From contig NZ_CP024011.1 of assembly GCF_002688565.1 (NCBI RefSeq), forward strand, positions 1,798,001 to 1,862,000: a stretch of 64,000 nt of DNA, read 5' to 3'. The stretch comes from Acinetobacter sp. LoGeW2-3. GTDB lineage: Bacteria; Pseudomonadota; Gammaproteobacteria; Pseudomonadales; Moraxellaceae. A program made the position numbers and the translations under genes. Below the pieces are notes generated by a model. It saw only the letters and a list, made by a program, of their open reading frames with translations. It had not been told where the DNA came from and made no database searches. Shown here one piece after another: positions 1 through 8,940 of this stretch (positions within the stretch are counted from its first letter, which is position 1; the number at the start of each line of letters is the position of its first letter).

Positions 1-543
1 TGGATGGCGAGCTTTGTCAATTTTGTCGGTCTGGCAGGCTTGATCGCAAGTTTCTTCTCGATTATCTATGCCTATTCCCGTCAAATCTTTGCGCTGTCAC
101 GTGCAGGCTATTTACCGAAAAAACTATCCTTAACCAATACTAATCATGCACCGTATCTGGCGATCATCATTCCAGGGATTATTGGCTTCTTACTATCACT
201 TTCAGGTGAAGGTGATCTGCTGATTTTAATGGCTGTGTTTGGTGCGACGATTTCTTATGTCCTGATGATGATGTCTTACATCAAACTCAAAGTATCTCGT
301 CCGAATTTGGCACGTCCATACACAGCACCGGGTGGGATTGTGACTGCGTCGATTGCTTTAGTTCTTGCTGCAATTGCAGTGGTGGCTGGCTTCCTGGTTG
401 ATCCAAAAGTCTGGTTAATGGCAGCTGCGATCTACGTGGTGCTAATTCTCTACTTCCTGTTATATAGCCGTCATCATCTGGTGGCAGGTACGCCGGAAGA
501 AGAATTTGCCCGTATTGAGGCAGCAGAAAAAGAACTGAACTAA
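1..543 (+). CDS. eat: Ethanolamine permease, C-terminal part (truncated by window edge)
   Basis: This is the 3' end of an amino acid-polyamine-organocation (APC) family permease. The frame is already open at base 1, so the true start lies outside the window. About 180 residues are visible, with hydrophobic segments near residues 5-25, 50-65, 70-85, 115-130 and 135-155 and a short charged C-terminal tail. The substrate is inferred from context: the gene sits 27 bases upstream of eutB and eutC, which cleave ethanolamine, and Acinetobacter and Pseudomonas commonly pair such a permease with EutBC. The protein would bring ethanolamine across the inner membrane. The APC fold is seen directly; the ethanolamine specificity is inferred from the neighbours. 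Confidence 0.85.
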   Translation, partial: WMASFVNFVGLAGLIASFFSIIYAYSRQIFALSRAGYLPKKLSLTNTNHAPYLAIIIPGIIGFLLSLSGEGDLLILMAVFGATISYVLMMMSYIKLKVSRPNLARPYTAPGGIVTASIALVLAAIAVVAGFLVDPKVWLMAAAIYVVLILYFLLYSRHHLVAGTPEEEFARIEAAEKELN

Positions 544-570
544 ACCATCAAGCCAAGGGAGCATACGCTT

Positions 571-1956
571 ATGTTGTATCAGATTAATGTGGCTAATCAG
601 CACTATGTTTTCGAGGATTTAAAAACGCTGATGGCCAAGGCTACCCCTGAACGTTCTGGCGATCAGCTGGCGGGGATTGCGGCCAATGATGCAACTGAGC
701 GTGTTGCTGCACAAATGTGTCTGGCAGAGGTGCCGTTAAAGCAGTTTCTGAATGAAGCGCTGATTCCTTATGAAGAAGATGAGGTGACCCGACTGATTCT
801 GGATGAACACGAGGCTGCTGCCTTTTATCCGATCTCGCACTTCACCGTGGGAGATTTCAGAAACTGGTTACTCAGCGAGGATGCCACGACTGAAAAGCTC
901 ACGGCTTTAAAGACGGGACTCATCCCGGAAATGGTCGCGGCAGTGAGCAAGATCATGCGTAATCAGGACCTGATTCTGGTGGCGAAGAAATGCCGAGTGG
1001 TGACCCAGTTTAGAAATACCATTGGGCTGGAAGGACATCTGTCGACACGCTTGCAGCCAAATCACCCTACTGATGATCTGATGGGCATTTCCGCTTCGAT
1101 TCTGGATGGCTTGATGTATGGTAATGGTGATGCGGTGATCGGGATTAATCCCGCGACGGATAACCTGCAAAATCTGTCTGAGTTATTAAAATTACTCGAT
1201 CACATCATTCATGAATATGAAATTCCGACCCAGTCCTGTGTGCTGACTCATATCACTTCCGGGATTCAGCTCGTGAACAAAAACATCCCGATCGACCTGA
1301 TGTTCCAATCCATTGCTGGAACCCAAACCGCCAATACCGGTTTTGGGATTAATCTGGCTTTGTTGCAGGAAGGCTACGAAGCCACTTTAAGTTTGAAACG
1401 CGGCACAGTCGGTCAGAATGTGATGTATTTTGAAACCGGACAGGGCAGTGCCTTGTCCAGCAATGGGCATCATGGCGTTGATCAGCAGACCTTGGAAGCA
1501 CGTGCCTACGCCGTGGCGCGCAAGTTTAATCCGCTGTTAGTGAATACTGTGGTGGGTTTTATCGGACCAGAATATCTGTATAACGGTAAGCAGATTATTC
1601 GGGCGGGGCTGGAAGACCATTTCTGCGGCAAGCTACTCGGTGTGCCGATGGGCTGTGACATCTGTTACACCAATCATGCTGATGCCGATCAGGATGATAT
1701 GGATGTACTGCTAACTTTACTCGCCAATGCTGGTCTGAATTTTATTATGGGGATTCCAGGTTCGGATGATGTCATGCTGAACTATCAGACCACGTCTTTC
1801 CATGATGCCTTATATATTCGTCAGCTATTGGGATTGAAGCCTGCACCTGAATTTGATCACTGGCTGCAACAGCAGGGTATTCTGTCCCAGCAAGCCAATC
1901 AGTTGCAGTGGCCAACAGAATTACCCAAACAATTTTCTCGTCTGATGCTGTCTTAA
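571..1956 (+). CDS. eutB: Ethanolamine ammonia-lyase large subunit
   Basis: EutB is the catalytic alpha subunit of the adenosylcobalamin-dependent enzyme that converts ethanolamine to acetaldehyde and ammonia in the cytoplasm. The 461-residue length fits the family. Typical EutB segments are visible: LMYGNGDAVIGINPATDN near residue 180, QSIAGTQTANTGFGIN near 245, and MGCDICYTNHADADQDDMD near 357. The start ATG has an AAGGGAG ribosome binding site about 6 bases upstream. The stop is immediately followed by the eutC ribosome binding site, so the two subunits are almost certainly co-translated. No carboxysome-like shell proteins, EutA reactivase or aldehyde dehydrogenase are seen in the window. 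This suggests the simple, shell-less use of ethanolamine as a nitrogen or carbon source, although genes upstream of the window cannot be judged. Confidence 0.97.
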   Translation: MLYQINVANQHYVFEDLKTLMAKATPERSGDQLAGIAANDATERVAAQMCLAEVPLKQFLNEALIPYEEDEVTRLILDEHEAAAFYPISHFTVGDFRNWLLSEDATTEKLTALKTGLIPEMVAAVSKIMRNQDLILVAKKCRVVTQFRNTIGLEGHLSTRLQPNHPTDDLMGISASILDGLMYGNGDAVIGINPATDNLQNLSELLKLLDHIIHEYEIPTQSCVLTHITSGIQLVNKNIPIDLMFQSIAGTQTANTGFGINLALLQEGYEATLSLKRGTVGQNVMYFETGQGSALSSNGHHGVDQQTLEARAYAVARKFNPLLVNTVVGFIGPEYLYNGKQIIRAGLEDHFCGKLLGVPMGCDICYTNHADADQDDMDVLLTLLANAGLNFIMGIPGSDDVMLNYQTTSFHDALYIRQLLGLKPAPEFDHWLQQQGILSQQANQLQWPTELPKQFSRLMLS

Positions 1957-1965
1957 GGAGTGATG

Positions 1966-2781
1966 ATGAAACTGGTTCCTGATGTGCAATTTCAGTCACA
2001 ACTGCAAGACAATCCCTGGCAACAACTCAAAGCCTATACCGATGCACGCATTGCCTTAGGCCGTGCCGGTGGTAGCTTGCCAACCCGACCAAGTCTGGAA
2101 TTTCAGTTGGCCCATGCTCAAGCCAAGGATGCAGTGCTTAAGCCACTCGATACAGAGCAACTTAAAGAAAATTTAGGCAAGATTGACCTGCCCATCCTGG
2201 AAATTGAAAGTCAGGCGGTGGACAAGGATCTGTATCTGAAACGTCCTGATTTAGGACGTATCCTGTCCGCTGAATCTAGAACGATGTTGCAGCAATATCG
2301 GGCTGAATATCAGAACAATTGGGATGTCGTGATTGTCGCTGGAGATGGACTGTCTGCACGTGCCATTGAGGAGAATACCCCACATTTTATTCCTGCATTG
2401 ATCGAGGCTTGCAAAGCACAGGGCTGGAGCATCGCACCTTTAATAATTGCCCGCGGTAGCCGTGTCGCACTGGGGGATGAAGTCGCAGAAATCTTAAAAG
2501 CCAAAATGCTGGTCATGCTGATTGGGGAACGGCCTGGACTAAGCTCACCCGACAGCATGGGAATTTACTACACTTATAATGCTTTTAAAGGCTGTCATGA
2601 TGCACTCAGGAACTGCATTTCAAATGTTCGTCCAGCAGGCTTGTCCTATCCTTTGGCGATTCAGCGGCTGGTCGCGCTGATGCAGAAATCCTGCGTATTG
2701 CAGCTTTCAGGCGTACAGCTGAAAGATGAACATGAAACCCCAGCTGAAGTTCAACATGAACCCAGCAAAAGATTATTTTAG
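1966..2781 (+). CDS. eutC: Ethanolamine ammonia-lyase small subunit
   Basis: EutC is the beta subunit of ethanolamine ammonia-lyase; with EutB it forms the adenosylcobalamin-binding holoenzyme. The reading frame is open from a GTG at 1960 and has ATG codons at 1963 and 1966. The ribosome binding site AAGGAG at 1955-1960 overlaps the GTG and leaves 5 bases before the ATG at 1966, so I choose 1966 (1963 is possible). Family segments visible include VIVAGDGLSARAIEEN, IARGSRVALGDEVAE, LIGERPGLSSPDSMGIYYTY and NCISNVRPAGLSYPLA. The length of about 271 residues is usual. It directly follows eutB and ends the visible operon; no clear terminator hairpin lies immediately after it. Confidence 0.96.
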   Translation: MKLVPDVQFQSQLQDNPWQQLKAYTDARIALGRAGGSLPTRPSLEFQLAHAQAKDAVLKPLDTEQLKENLGKIDLPILEIESQAVDKDLYLKRPDLGRILSAESRTMLQQYRAEYQNNWDVVIVAGDGLSARAIEENTPHFIPALIEACKAQGWSIAPLIIARGSRVALGDEVAEILKAKMLVMLIGERPGLSSPDSMGIYYTYNAFKGCHDALRNCISNVRPAGLSYPLAIQRLVALMQKSCVLQLSGVQLKDEHETPAEVQHEPSKRLF

Positions 2782-2919
2782 ATAATAAATAGCGTAGAAA
2801 TTTCTGCGCTGTTACAGACTTACACGCCGTCACCATCTCACTTATTTTTGTCACACAAGTTAAAAAATCAACTTGTTATGATGAAATCCACACATGAATA
2901 AAAAACAGTGAGGATGGTT

Positions 2920-3300
2920 ATGGCTAATGATTTCAAAAAAACACCACCTTCAGGCTATGATGAAGATACACGGGTGAAAAAAAGAATTCCTGTCTATATT
3001 TTGATTTTAGTAGGTATTTTCCTATTGGCACTACTGCTTTATATGTTTGCTGATATTAATCCTTCGCCAAAAGAAGCACCACCGGATCATCCAAATCCAC
3101 AAGCTGAGCCAGCGACCATGAACAATACGACCCCAGCTCAGTCAGAGGAAGGGCGTAGTCAGGATCTGGATCAACCTGCCAACTTAAGTGGTGTCACCGG
3201 TACCACTGAAGCCACCGCAGAAGGTACAGCGGGAGGCATGGACGTTGGTATAGCGACTGATTCGGAAGGAACCAGTCAAGGCGGAGCTGCTGGTCAGTAA
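2920..3300 (+). CDS. Hypothetical single-pass membrane protein with long disordered tail
   Basis: I do not recognise a named family. The protein has a short charged N-terminus (KKTPPSGYDEDTRVKKR), one transmembrane helix (IPVYILILVGIFLLALLLYMF, about residues 24-44 from the chosen start), then about 80 residues rich in Pro, Thr, Gly, Ala, Glu and Gln that look disordered and probably lie in the periplasm. The longest frame starts at a GTG at 2908, with ATG codons at 2914 and 2920. A GAGG sequence at 2910-2913 sits 6 bases before 2920, so 2920 is preferred. It is a single gene with its own terminator and may be related in style to the tail of the channel protein that follows. An envelope role is inference only. 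Confidence 0.7.
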   Translation: MANDFKKTPPSGYDEDTRVKKRIPVYILILVGIFLLALLLYMFADINPSPKEAPPDHPNPQAEPATMNNTTPAQSEEGRSQDLDQPANLSGVTGTTEATAEGTAGGMDVGIATDSEGTSQGGAAGQ

Positions 3301-3310
3301 GCACCCTCTT

Positions 3311-3342
3311 AAAAGGCCCTGGTTAAGAATCAGGGCTTTTTT
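3311..3342 (+). terminator. Rho-independent terminator
   Basis: GCCCTG at 3316-3321 pairs with CAGGGC at 3331-3336 around a 9-base loop and is followed by a run of T. It ends the transcript of the small membrane protein just upstream. Confidence 0.85.
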
Positions 3343-3504
3343 GCAATCTAATGTGCGGATTTGTTGTAGTTGTGCATTTCTCAATTGAATAAGAAAAGCT
3401 CAAATTCTAATGTGAATAGTGCATAACAAACGGCTTTACAACTTTCCAAATAAGAAGTCTGTAAATACTTATAAATAAAGTAAAACCATAGAGGGCATGA
3501 CAAC

Positions 3505-5337
3505 ATGAATGAATATATGAGAGGCCCAGGCGGTTATGATGCCATGTACTATTGGGAGCAGTTCCATCCCATATTAAGTGCAGTGGCGATCCTGCTAATA
3601 GGCTGGGTCATTGCATTACTGGTCTCTGCAGGCGTAAAAAAAGTTCTGCAAAAACTCGGAACCAATGAACGGCTTAGCCATGCGACTGGCCATCGTTCCA
3701 ATATTGAAAATATCATTACGCGAATTGTCTTCTGGTTAATCCTGATTATGGCAGTCATTGGTGCACTGAATGTGCTGAATCTCACCAATGTCAGCGGACC
3801 GTTCAGTAACATGATTCAGCGCTTCCTGTTGTTTATCCCTCAATTGCTTGCCGCGATTGCAGTCGGATTCATTGGTTGGATTGTCGCCAATCTGGTCAAG
3901 GTTGGGCTGCAAAAGCTGCTTGATCGCACGCAACTGGATGAAAAACTCAGTTCAGAAATCGGTGTAAAACCACTCAGCGAAAATATCAGTGAAATTATTT
4001 ACTGGCTGATTCTACTGTTATTCCTGCCAATCGTGCTCTCGATCCTTGGTTTAAGCGGTCTGCTTTATCCAGTTCAGAACATGGTGAATGATGTTGTCGG
4101 TTATCTGCCAAATATCTTCATTGCAGGCGTGATCATTTTTGTCGGTTATATTCTGGCAAAAATCGTTCGTGGCATTGTAGAAGGTTTACTGCGTAGTCTG
4201 AATGTGCAGCAACAGGCAGAGAAGGTCGGCATCTTCAAGAACTCGAATGTTCCTCAGGTGATCGGTTCCTTCATCTTTGCTGTAGTTATCATTACAGCGT
4301 TGATCATTGCCTTTGAAGCACTCGGAATTGAGGCGATTTCACAGCCTGCGACTGCAATGCTGTACGAAGTAATGAACGCCATTCCAAACATCATAGCCGC
4401 AGCCCTGATTCTGATTTTGGCTTATGTCGTGTCGAAACTGGTTGCGAAGCTGGTGACTGAAGTTCTGGCAGGCACAGGTGTCGATGAAGTTCCGGCTAAA
4501 CTGGATCTGCAACGTTTTCTGGGTACCACTAAAATTTCTCATGTGGTCGGTTGCCTGATCATTCTGTTTACCATGCTGTTTGCTGTGTCTGAAGCGGCGA
4601 ACCGTCTTGGCTTTGAACAGGTGAGTAGCCTGATTGCGATGTTCATCTACTTCGGTGCGAACATCCTGCTTGGTGCGGTGATTCTTGTAATTGGCTTCTG
4701 GCTGGCGAATGTGGTTGCGAATGTGGTGCAGCGCGGTGAATACAACAGTTCACGCTGGTTAGCCAATCTGGTTCGTGTCCTGATTATGGGCCTTGTAGTT
4801 GCCATGGGCTTACGTGCCATGGGCATTGCCGATTCGATCGTCAACCTGGCATTTGGTCTGACTCTGGGCGCAGTAGCTGTAGCGTTTGCGCTGGCATTCG
4901 GTCTCGGTGGTCGTCAGCCGGCAGAACGTGTGCTAACTGATCTGATTGATAAAGCCAAACGCGAAGCCAAAGAGCCAAATCCTGTGAAAAATGATACCGA
5001 TATCATGACAGCAGCTTTTGGTTCAGGTAATGCAACTTCAGCAACTGGTTCAACTGCAACAACAGGAGCGAATATCGTGCCTACTCCAGGTCAATCTAAT
5101 GATGACAATGCACCAATGAGTACTGACTTATCCAATACTACTCCTGCATCACTCACTACTGCACCGCAGGCTGATGAAGCATCAGGTATTGATCAGGTTA
5201 CGCCAGATATAGATCAAGCCGTACCAGATTCACTCGACGTCGATCCGACTCATCCACCAGCCAATAATCCATTTGGCTCTACCGGTGAAGATGAACCGAA
5301 TATCGATAGTCATCCTAAAAAAGATGACCCGAATTAA
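3505..5337 (+). CDS. Mechanosensitive-type channel with repeated TM-helix domains
   Basis: This is an inner-membrane protein of 610 residues with many hydrophobic segments. It has repeated units in which a long helix is followed by a Gly/Val/Leu-rich amphipathic stretch (for example AILLIGWVIALLVSAGVKKVL, AVGFIGWIVANLVKVGLQKLL and AYVVSKLVAKLVTEVLAG). This is the pattern of the conserved TM-helix repeat family linked to small-conductance mechanosensitive channels. The segment AFGLTLGAVAVAFALAFGLGGRQPAERVL around residues 450-475 looks like an MscS-like pore helix. The last 120 or so residues are a hydrophilic tail rich in Asn, Asp, Pro and Thr. The ATG at 3505 has AGAGGG upstream. The gene is monocistronic. 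Protection against osmotic shock is inferred from the family. Confidence 0.82.
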   Translation: MNEYMRGPGGYDAMYYWEQFHPILSAVAILLIGWVIALLVSAGVKKVLQKLGTNERLSHATGHRSNIENIITRIVFWLILIMAVIGALNVLNLTNVSGPFSNMIQRFLLFIPQLLAAIAVGFIGWIVANLVKVGLQKLLDRTQLDEKLSSEIGVKPLSENISEIIYWLILLLFLPIVLSILGLSGLLYPVQNMVNDVVGYLPNIFIAGVIIFVGYILAKIVRGIVEGLLRSLNVQQQAEKVGIFKNSNVPQVIGSFIFAVVIITALIIAFEALGIEAISQPATAMLYEVMNAIPNIIAAALILILAYVVSKLVAKLVTEVLAGTGVDEVPAKLDLQRFLGTTKISHVVGCLIILFTMLFAVSEAANRLGFEQVSSLIAMFIYFGANILLGAVILVIGFWLANVVANVVQRGEYNSSRWLANLVRVLIMGLVVAMGLRAMGIADSIVNLAFGLTLGAVAVAFALAFGLGGRQPAERVLTDLIDKAKREAKEPNPVKNDTDIMTAAFGSGNATSATGSTATTGANIVPTPGQSNDDNAPMSTDLSNTTPASLTTAPQADEASGIDQVTPDIDQAVPDSLDVDPTHPPANNPFGSTGEDEPNIDSHPKKDDPN

Positions 5338-5353
5338 CCTGTTCCAATCATTC

Positions 5354-5383
5354 AAAATCGGCCACGCTTAAGTGGTCGATTTT
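5354..5383 (+). terminator. Inverted repeat, probable terminator
   Basis: AAAATCGGCCAC at 5354-5365 pairs with GTGGTCGATTTT at 5372-5383 (one G-T pair) around a 6-base loop. It lies 17 bases after the channel gene stop. The T-run is short, so it may be leaky into the small gene at 5406. Confidence 0.7.
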
Positions 5384-5405
5384 GTTCAGTCATGAGGAAA
5401 AATGA

Positions 5406-5579
5406 ATGAATACAAGGAAACCTAATAAGATACTTGCTCCCTTAGTAATCGCGGGGATTACCATAGGCTTCTTTACCGCAGCTTATCGTTTTATTTTTGC
5501 TAAAACCGAAGGTAGTGAAAATGAGCAGTCTGCTATGCAAGAGTCTGAAGTAGAAGATAATAATTTAGAAAATTCTTAA
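5406..5579 (+). CDS. Small single-pass membrane protein (57 aa)
   Basis: This small open frame encodes one transmembrane segment (ILAPLVIAGITIGFFTAAYRFIF, about residues 9-31) after a basic N-terminus (NTRKPNK) and before an acidic tail (TEGSENEQ...EVEDNN). GAGGA at 5394-5398 is a good ribosome binding site 7 bases before the ATG. The charge pattern (basic inside, acidic outside) and the binding site support a real gene. No family is recognised. It follows the channel gene by about 70 bases, on the same strand, after a weak hairpin. Confidence 0.6.
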   Translation: MNTRKPNKILAPLVIAGITIGFFTAAYRFIFAKTEGSENEQSAMQESEVEDNNLENS

Positions 5580-5704
5580 AAAATTATGATTCAGAGTGCT
5601 ATTTATTGATCAATATTTTATGTAATATTCAAATAAATATTAGAGTGTTTGGTCTAATATTTGCTTATTAAAAATAAATGATAAATAAAATGGAGATCAT
5701 TAAA

Positions 5705-5857
5705 ATGTTGAATACACTTAAGAATATTTTAAACCTCAGTGCAGAGCATGAAGCACCTTCCTATTTGCAAGATGCAGCTCAGAAGATGCAGCTGACGATT
5801 GACCGTCTTGAAAATACGGCCAATCTCAACCTGTTTAAAACAGACTATCTGGAGTGA
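5705..5857 (+). CDS. Small hypothetical protein (50 aa)
   Basis: This 50-residue open frame starts at an ATG preceded by TGGAGATCATTAAA, a good GGAG ribosome binding site. The predicted protein has no signal peptide or membrane segment. It looks helical, with LNTLKNILNLSAEHEAP, then QDAAQKMQLTIDRLENTANLN. The upstream region (5580-5704) is AT-rich and could hold a promoter. Family and function are unknown; it could be a small regulatory or stress protein. It is convergent with the flavoprotein gene downstream. Confidence 0.5.
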   Translation: MLNTLKNILNLSAEHEAPSYLQDAAQKMQLTIDRLENTANLNLFKTDYLE

Positions 5858-5887
5858 TCTTAAAACTGACTTTAGAACATTTATTGC

Positions 5888-7087
5888 TTAAACATATTCC
5901 GATGCGGCATGTGCAGATGACCATGCCCATTGGAAATTAAACCCGCCCAGATGTCCAGTCACATCCAGAATTTCACCAACAAAGAATAAACCTTTCTGTT
6001 TCTTGCTTTCCATGGTCTTAGAAGATACTTCCGTGGTATCGACACCACCTAAAGTCACTTCGGCAGTACGGTAACCTTCAGTACCTGACGGTTTCACTTC
6101 AAAGCCGTGCAGACGTTTCGCGATCTGTTCCAGTTTATCATCACTAATATTGCCAATCGAAGTTTCTGCAACTTCCGCCCAGATCAGAGTCTGTAATTCC
6201 AGTACCACGCTTTTTGGTAAATGCTCGGTGAGCAGAGTCCGTAACAAGACCTTCGGCTGGTTTTGTTTTTTGGATTTGAAGAAATCAAATAGATCCACAC
6301 TTGGCAGGAAATCGACTTTAAAGCTTTGACCCACATCCCAGTAATTTGACAGCTGTAAAGAGCTTGGACCACTTAGACCACGATGGGTAAATAGTAGCGC
6401 TTCAGTAAAGCTGTTTAGCTCATTGGATAAGGTTGCTTCTACGGCATTACCACTGAGACGTGTGGTCACTTCTTTAAAATTATCCGAGAAAGTGAAAGGA
6501 ACCAGACCGGCACGGGTCGGATAGATATAGTGACCAAACTGCTTGGCAATCTCATAGCCAATGCCTGAACCACCCAGTGTTGGAATGGATAGCCCCCCAG
6601 AAGCCACGACGACTGATTCAACTTCGAAATATCCTAAAGACGTCGCAACCTGGAAACCTTGATCATCTACCGCATTGACTGCTTTCACTTCACAACTAGT
6701 TTTAATCTCAACCAGACCGGTCTTGTCACATTCAGACAGCAACATTGCCAGAATTTCTTTGGCACCATTTAAGGTAAATAGTTGACCATGTTTTCGTTCT
6801 TCATATTCAATTCCATACTCGCATACCATGCCAATGAAGTCCCAGTTGGTATAACGGGTCAGGGCTGAAATGACGAAATGCGGGTTATGTGAAATGAAAT
6901 TTTCCGGCTCAACGTACAGGTTGGTGAAGTTACATTTGCCACCACCAGACATCAGGATCTTCTTACCGACCTTGTTGGCTTTTTCAACCACGACAACACG
7001 ACGACCACGTTGCGCAGCCATATATGCTGTCATTAAACCTGACGCACCTGCACCTATGACTAAAACATCGTATTGCTTGGAAGACAT
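5888..7087 (-). CDS. NAD(P)/FAD-dependent oxidoreductase, HI0933/YhiN family
   Basis: This is a flavoprotein of 399 residues. The N-terminal dinucleotide-binding motif is VIGAGASGLMTAYMAAQRGRRVVVVEK (split here as GAGASG at about residues 12-17, then the acidic Glu that ends the second strand). It is followed by the family signature KVGKKILMSGGGKCNFTN near residues 39-56. The C-terminus carries the second FAD contact, GLFFVGEILDVTGHLGGFNFQWAWSSA. These features define the HI0933 (YhiN, BaiN-like) family, whose physiological substrate is generally unknown. The length is usual. It stands alone and is convergent with the 50-residue gene at 5705. Confidence 0.88.
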   Translation of the reverse strand: MSSKQYDVLVIGAGASGLMTAYMAAQRGRRVVVVEKANKVGKKILMSGGGKCNFTNLYVEPENFISHNPHFVISALTRYTNWDFIGMVCEYGIEYEERKHGQLFTLNGAKEILAMLLSECDKTGLVEIKTSCEVKAVNAVDDQGFQVATSLGYFEVESVVVASGGLSIPTLGGSGIGYEIAKQFGHYIYPTRAGLVPFTFSDNFKEVTTRLSGNAVEATLSNELNSFTEALLFTHRGLSGPSSLQLSNYWDVGQSFKVDFLPSVDLFDFFKSKKQNQPKVLLRTLLTEHLPKSVVLELQTLIWAEVAETSIGNISDDKLEQIAKRLHGFEVKPSGTEGYRTAEVTLGGVDTTEVSSKTMESKKQKGLFFVGEILDVTGHLGGFNFQWAWSSAHAASEYV

Positions 7088-7272
7088 GACACACTCAAGG
7101 GAGAAGAAAAGGAAAGCATTATAGACAATTTTATTTCAGCTTTCTCTATTCATCCCGAAGCAAATTGAATTACAGATTCTCATCACACGTTCATCACAAC
7201 TGATTTGAAATATGGAAATGCTGCTTCTATAGTTTTTATACATGAGGATAAAAAGCCTAAGGAGAAATACTG

Positions 7273-7599
7273 ATGGCGAATATCGAACAATTAAAACAAT
7301 ATAATCTGATCACTTATATTCTGTATATTTTGGGCTTCTTTGTGGGTCTGACACCGATTGTTGCCATTATTATGAATTATCTGAAACGCAATGAAATGCG
7401 CGGTACGTGGCTGGAAAGTCATAGCGATTGGCAGATTCGAACCTTTTGGGTAAGCCTAATAGGTTATCTGGTTGGTGGCCTATTAACCACGATCCTAATT
7501 GGATTTGGGATTCTGTTTGTAGTCTTTATCTGGCACATTTACCGTTTAGCCAAAGGTTTGATGGCTTTAAATAATAATGAGCCAATCAATCCGGTTTAA
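7273..7599 (+). CDS. DUF4870-like small membrane protein
   Basis: This is a 108-residue inner-membrane protein with three hydrophobic segments (about residues 13-35, 56-72 and 74-92). Its pattern resembles the DUF4870 family: an N-terminal YILYILGFFVGLTPIVAIIMNYLKR, a central short helix with W and H residues, and a final IWHIYRLAKGL segment. AAGGAG lies 7-12 bases before the ATG. The function of the family is unknown. Its 3' end overlaps the convergent PLP-enzyme gene by 4 bases. Confidence 0.72.
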   Translation: MANIEQLKQYNLITYILYILGFFVGLTPIVAIIMNYLKRNEMRGTWLESHSDWQIRTFWVSLIGYLVGGLLTTILIGFGILFVVFIWHIYRLAKGLMALNNNEPINPV

Positions 7600-8471
7600 T
7601 TCGTATTGAGCGCAGGGATTCTGCCTTGCAAGCCACCGGTATGAATGACCAATAACTTCGAGCCAGCAGGGATGTGGCCTTTTGCAATCAGATCGGTTAA
7701 ACCCATCAGCATTTTCCCGGTATAAATCTGTTCCAGTGGAATACCATGTTCAGCTTCGAAATTCTGAATAAACTGAATCAGTTCAGGTGTAGTCTTGGCA
7801 TAACCACCAAAACAATAGTCATCGATAATTTGCCAGTTCTTCTTGCTGGTTAGCTGGGCAACATCTTCATTTAAGAATGAACCTTTTAAAGCAGAAAAGC
7901 CTAAAATTTGCTGATGACTCTGACTGGCTTCAATTAATCCTGTAATTGTTCCTCCAGTACCGACGGCACAGCAGATCAGATCAAATTGTTCATCATCTGG
8001 CTTTAAAATTTCCTGACAGCCTTGGATGGCAAACGTATTGGTGCCGCCTTCAGGAATCACATAATGATCTGGAAATTGTTGCTGCAATTCTGCCAAAAAT
8101 TCGAATTGTTGTTTACGTCGATAATCTTCTCGGCTAACAAAATGCAGCTGCATGCCAAAGTCTTGTGCCGTCTTTAATGTTGCATTTAAAGGTTTATCTT
8201 TGAGTTCTTCACCACGAATAATGCCGACACTTTCAAAACCAAATTGCTGTGCTGCAAATGCTGTTGCTGCAATATGATTGGAATAAGCCCCACCAAAAGT
8301 CAGCAACTTGTTAAAGCCGAGTCGTTGCGCTTCCAGAAAATTATATTTCAGCTTAAAGAATTTATTGCCTGAAATCTGCGGATGCACCAGATCTAATCGG
8401 CGGATGGTCAGTTGCATGCCGTGTATAGTCAGGTTCTGGTCGATGACTTGCTGGGCAATTGAATCAAACAT
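7596..8471 (-). CDS. PLP-dependent D-cysteine desulfhydrase / ACC deaminase family protein
   Basis: This cytoplasmic enzyme of 291 residues belongs to the tryptophan synthase beta-like, fold type II PLP family. The Schiff-base lysine is probably in SGNKFFKLKYN near residues 33-44. The following GGAYSNHIAATAFAA matches the cofactor phosphate region, and CCAVGTGGTITGLIEA the glycine-rich loop. Relatives either release H2S and pyruvate from D-cysteine or deaminate 1-aminocyclopropane-1-carboxylate; sequence reading alone cannot decide. At 291 residues it is somewhat shorter than classical ACC deaminases (about 340), so D-cysteine desulfhydrase or an uncharacterised activity is more likely. It is convergent with the DUF4870-like gene. 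Confidence 0.82.
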   Translation of the reverse strand: MFDSIAQQVIDQNLTIHGMQLTIRRLDLVHPQISGNKFFKLKYNFLEAQRLGFNKLLTFGGAYSNHIAATAFAAQQFGFESVGIIRGEELKDKPLNATLKTAQDFGMQLHFVSREDYRRKQQFEFLAELQQQFPDHYVIPEGGTNTFAIQGCQEILKPDDEQFDLICCAVGTGGTITGLIEASQSHQQILGFSALKGSFLNEDVAQLTSKKNWQIIDDYCFGGYAKTTPELIQFIQNFEAEHGIPLEQIYTGKMLMGLTDLIAKGHIPAGSKLLVIHTGGLQGRIPALNTN

Positions 8472-8649
8472 GGCAATCTTAAAAGTGAGAACCGTAATAG
8501 TATAACCAAGTTATGAGTACTCGAAAGTGGCTTGATTTCTATCCAGAAAATGAAATGCTGTATGATGCAGCTTGAAACAAAATAATTGAATAAAAAACAG
8601 ACACAGAATGCTAATCTAGAGCCAAGGGAATCTTGTCAGGAGGGTAGCA

Positions 8650-8829
8650 ATGAAAAACCTATCCTATGCTGTGCTCGCGTTATTATTATTCAGTCTTGCA
8701 GGCTGTGATAATGACAAAATGAATAAACCAAAAACTGAAGTCAGAACCATGATCATTGGGGGGATGCCAGTGCATGATCATGACTATCATTTGCCTAAAC
8801 CGCAATTGATCGCCCAAGAGGTGCAGTAA
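8650..8829 (+). CDS. Small lipoprotein (59 aa)
   Basis: This short gene has a strong start (AGGAGGG upstream of the ATG) and encodes a classical lipoprotein signal, MKNLSYAVLALLLFSLAGC, with lipobox LAGC at about residues 16-19. The mature part is about 40 residues, rich in His, Pro and charged residues (GGMPVHDHDYHLPKP). I know no function. It could bind metal through its His cluster, but that is speculation. A terminator hairpin follows the stop. Confidence 0.75.
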   Translation: MKNLSYAVLALLLFSLAGCDNDKMNKPKTEVRTMIIGGMPVHDHDYHLPKPQLIAQEVQ

Positions 8830-8875
8830 ACTTAAACTGAATATTTATTAGATAAAGTTAAGATTTCGCACCATA

Positions 8876-8901
8876 AAAATGCAGCATTCGTGCTGCATTT
8901 T
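8876..8901 (+). terminator. Rho-independent terminator with TTCG loop
   Basis: AAAATGCAGCA and TGCTGCATTTT pair perfectly around a TTCG tetraloop. It follows the small lipoprotein gene. Confidence 0.88.
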
Positions 8902-8940
8902 GCTTAGAATAGCGCAATCAAGATTTAACTGAGTTATGTT

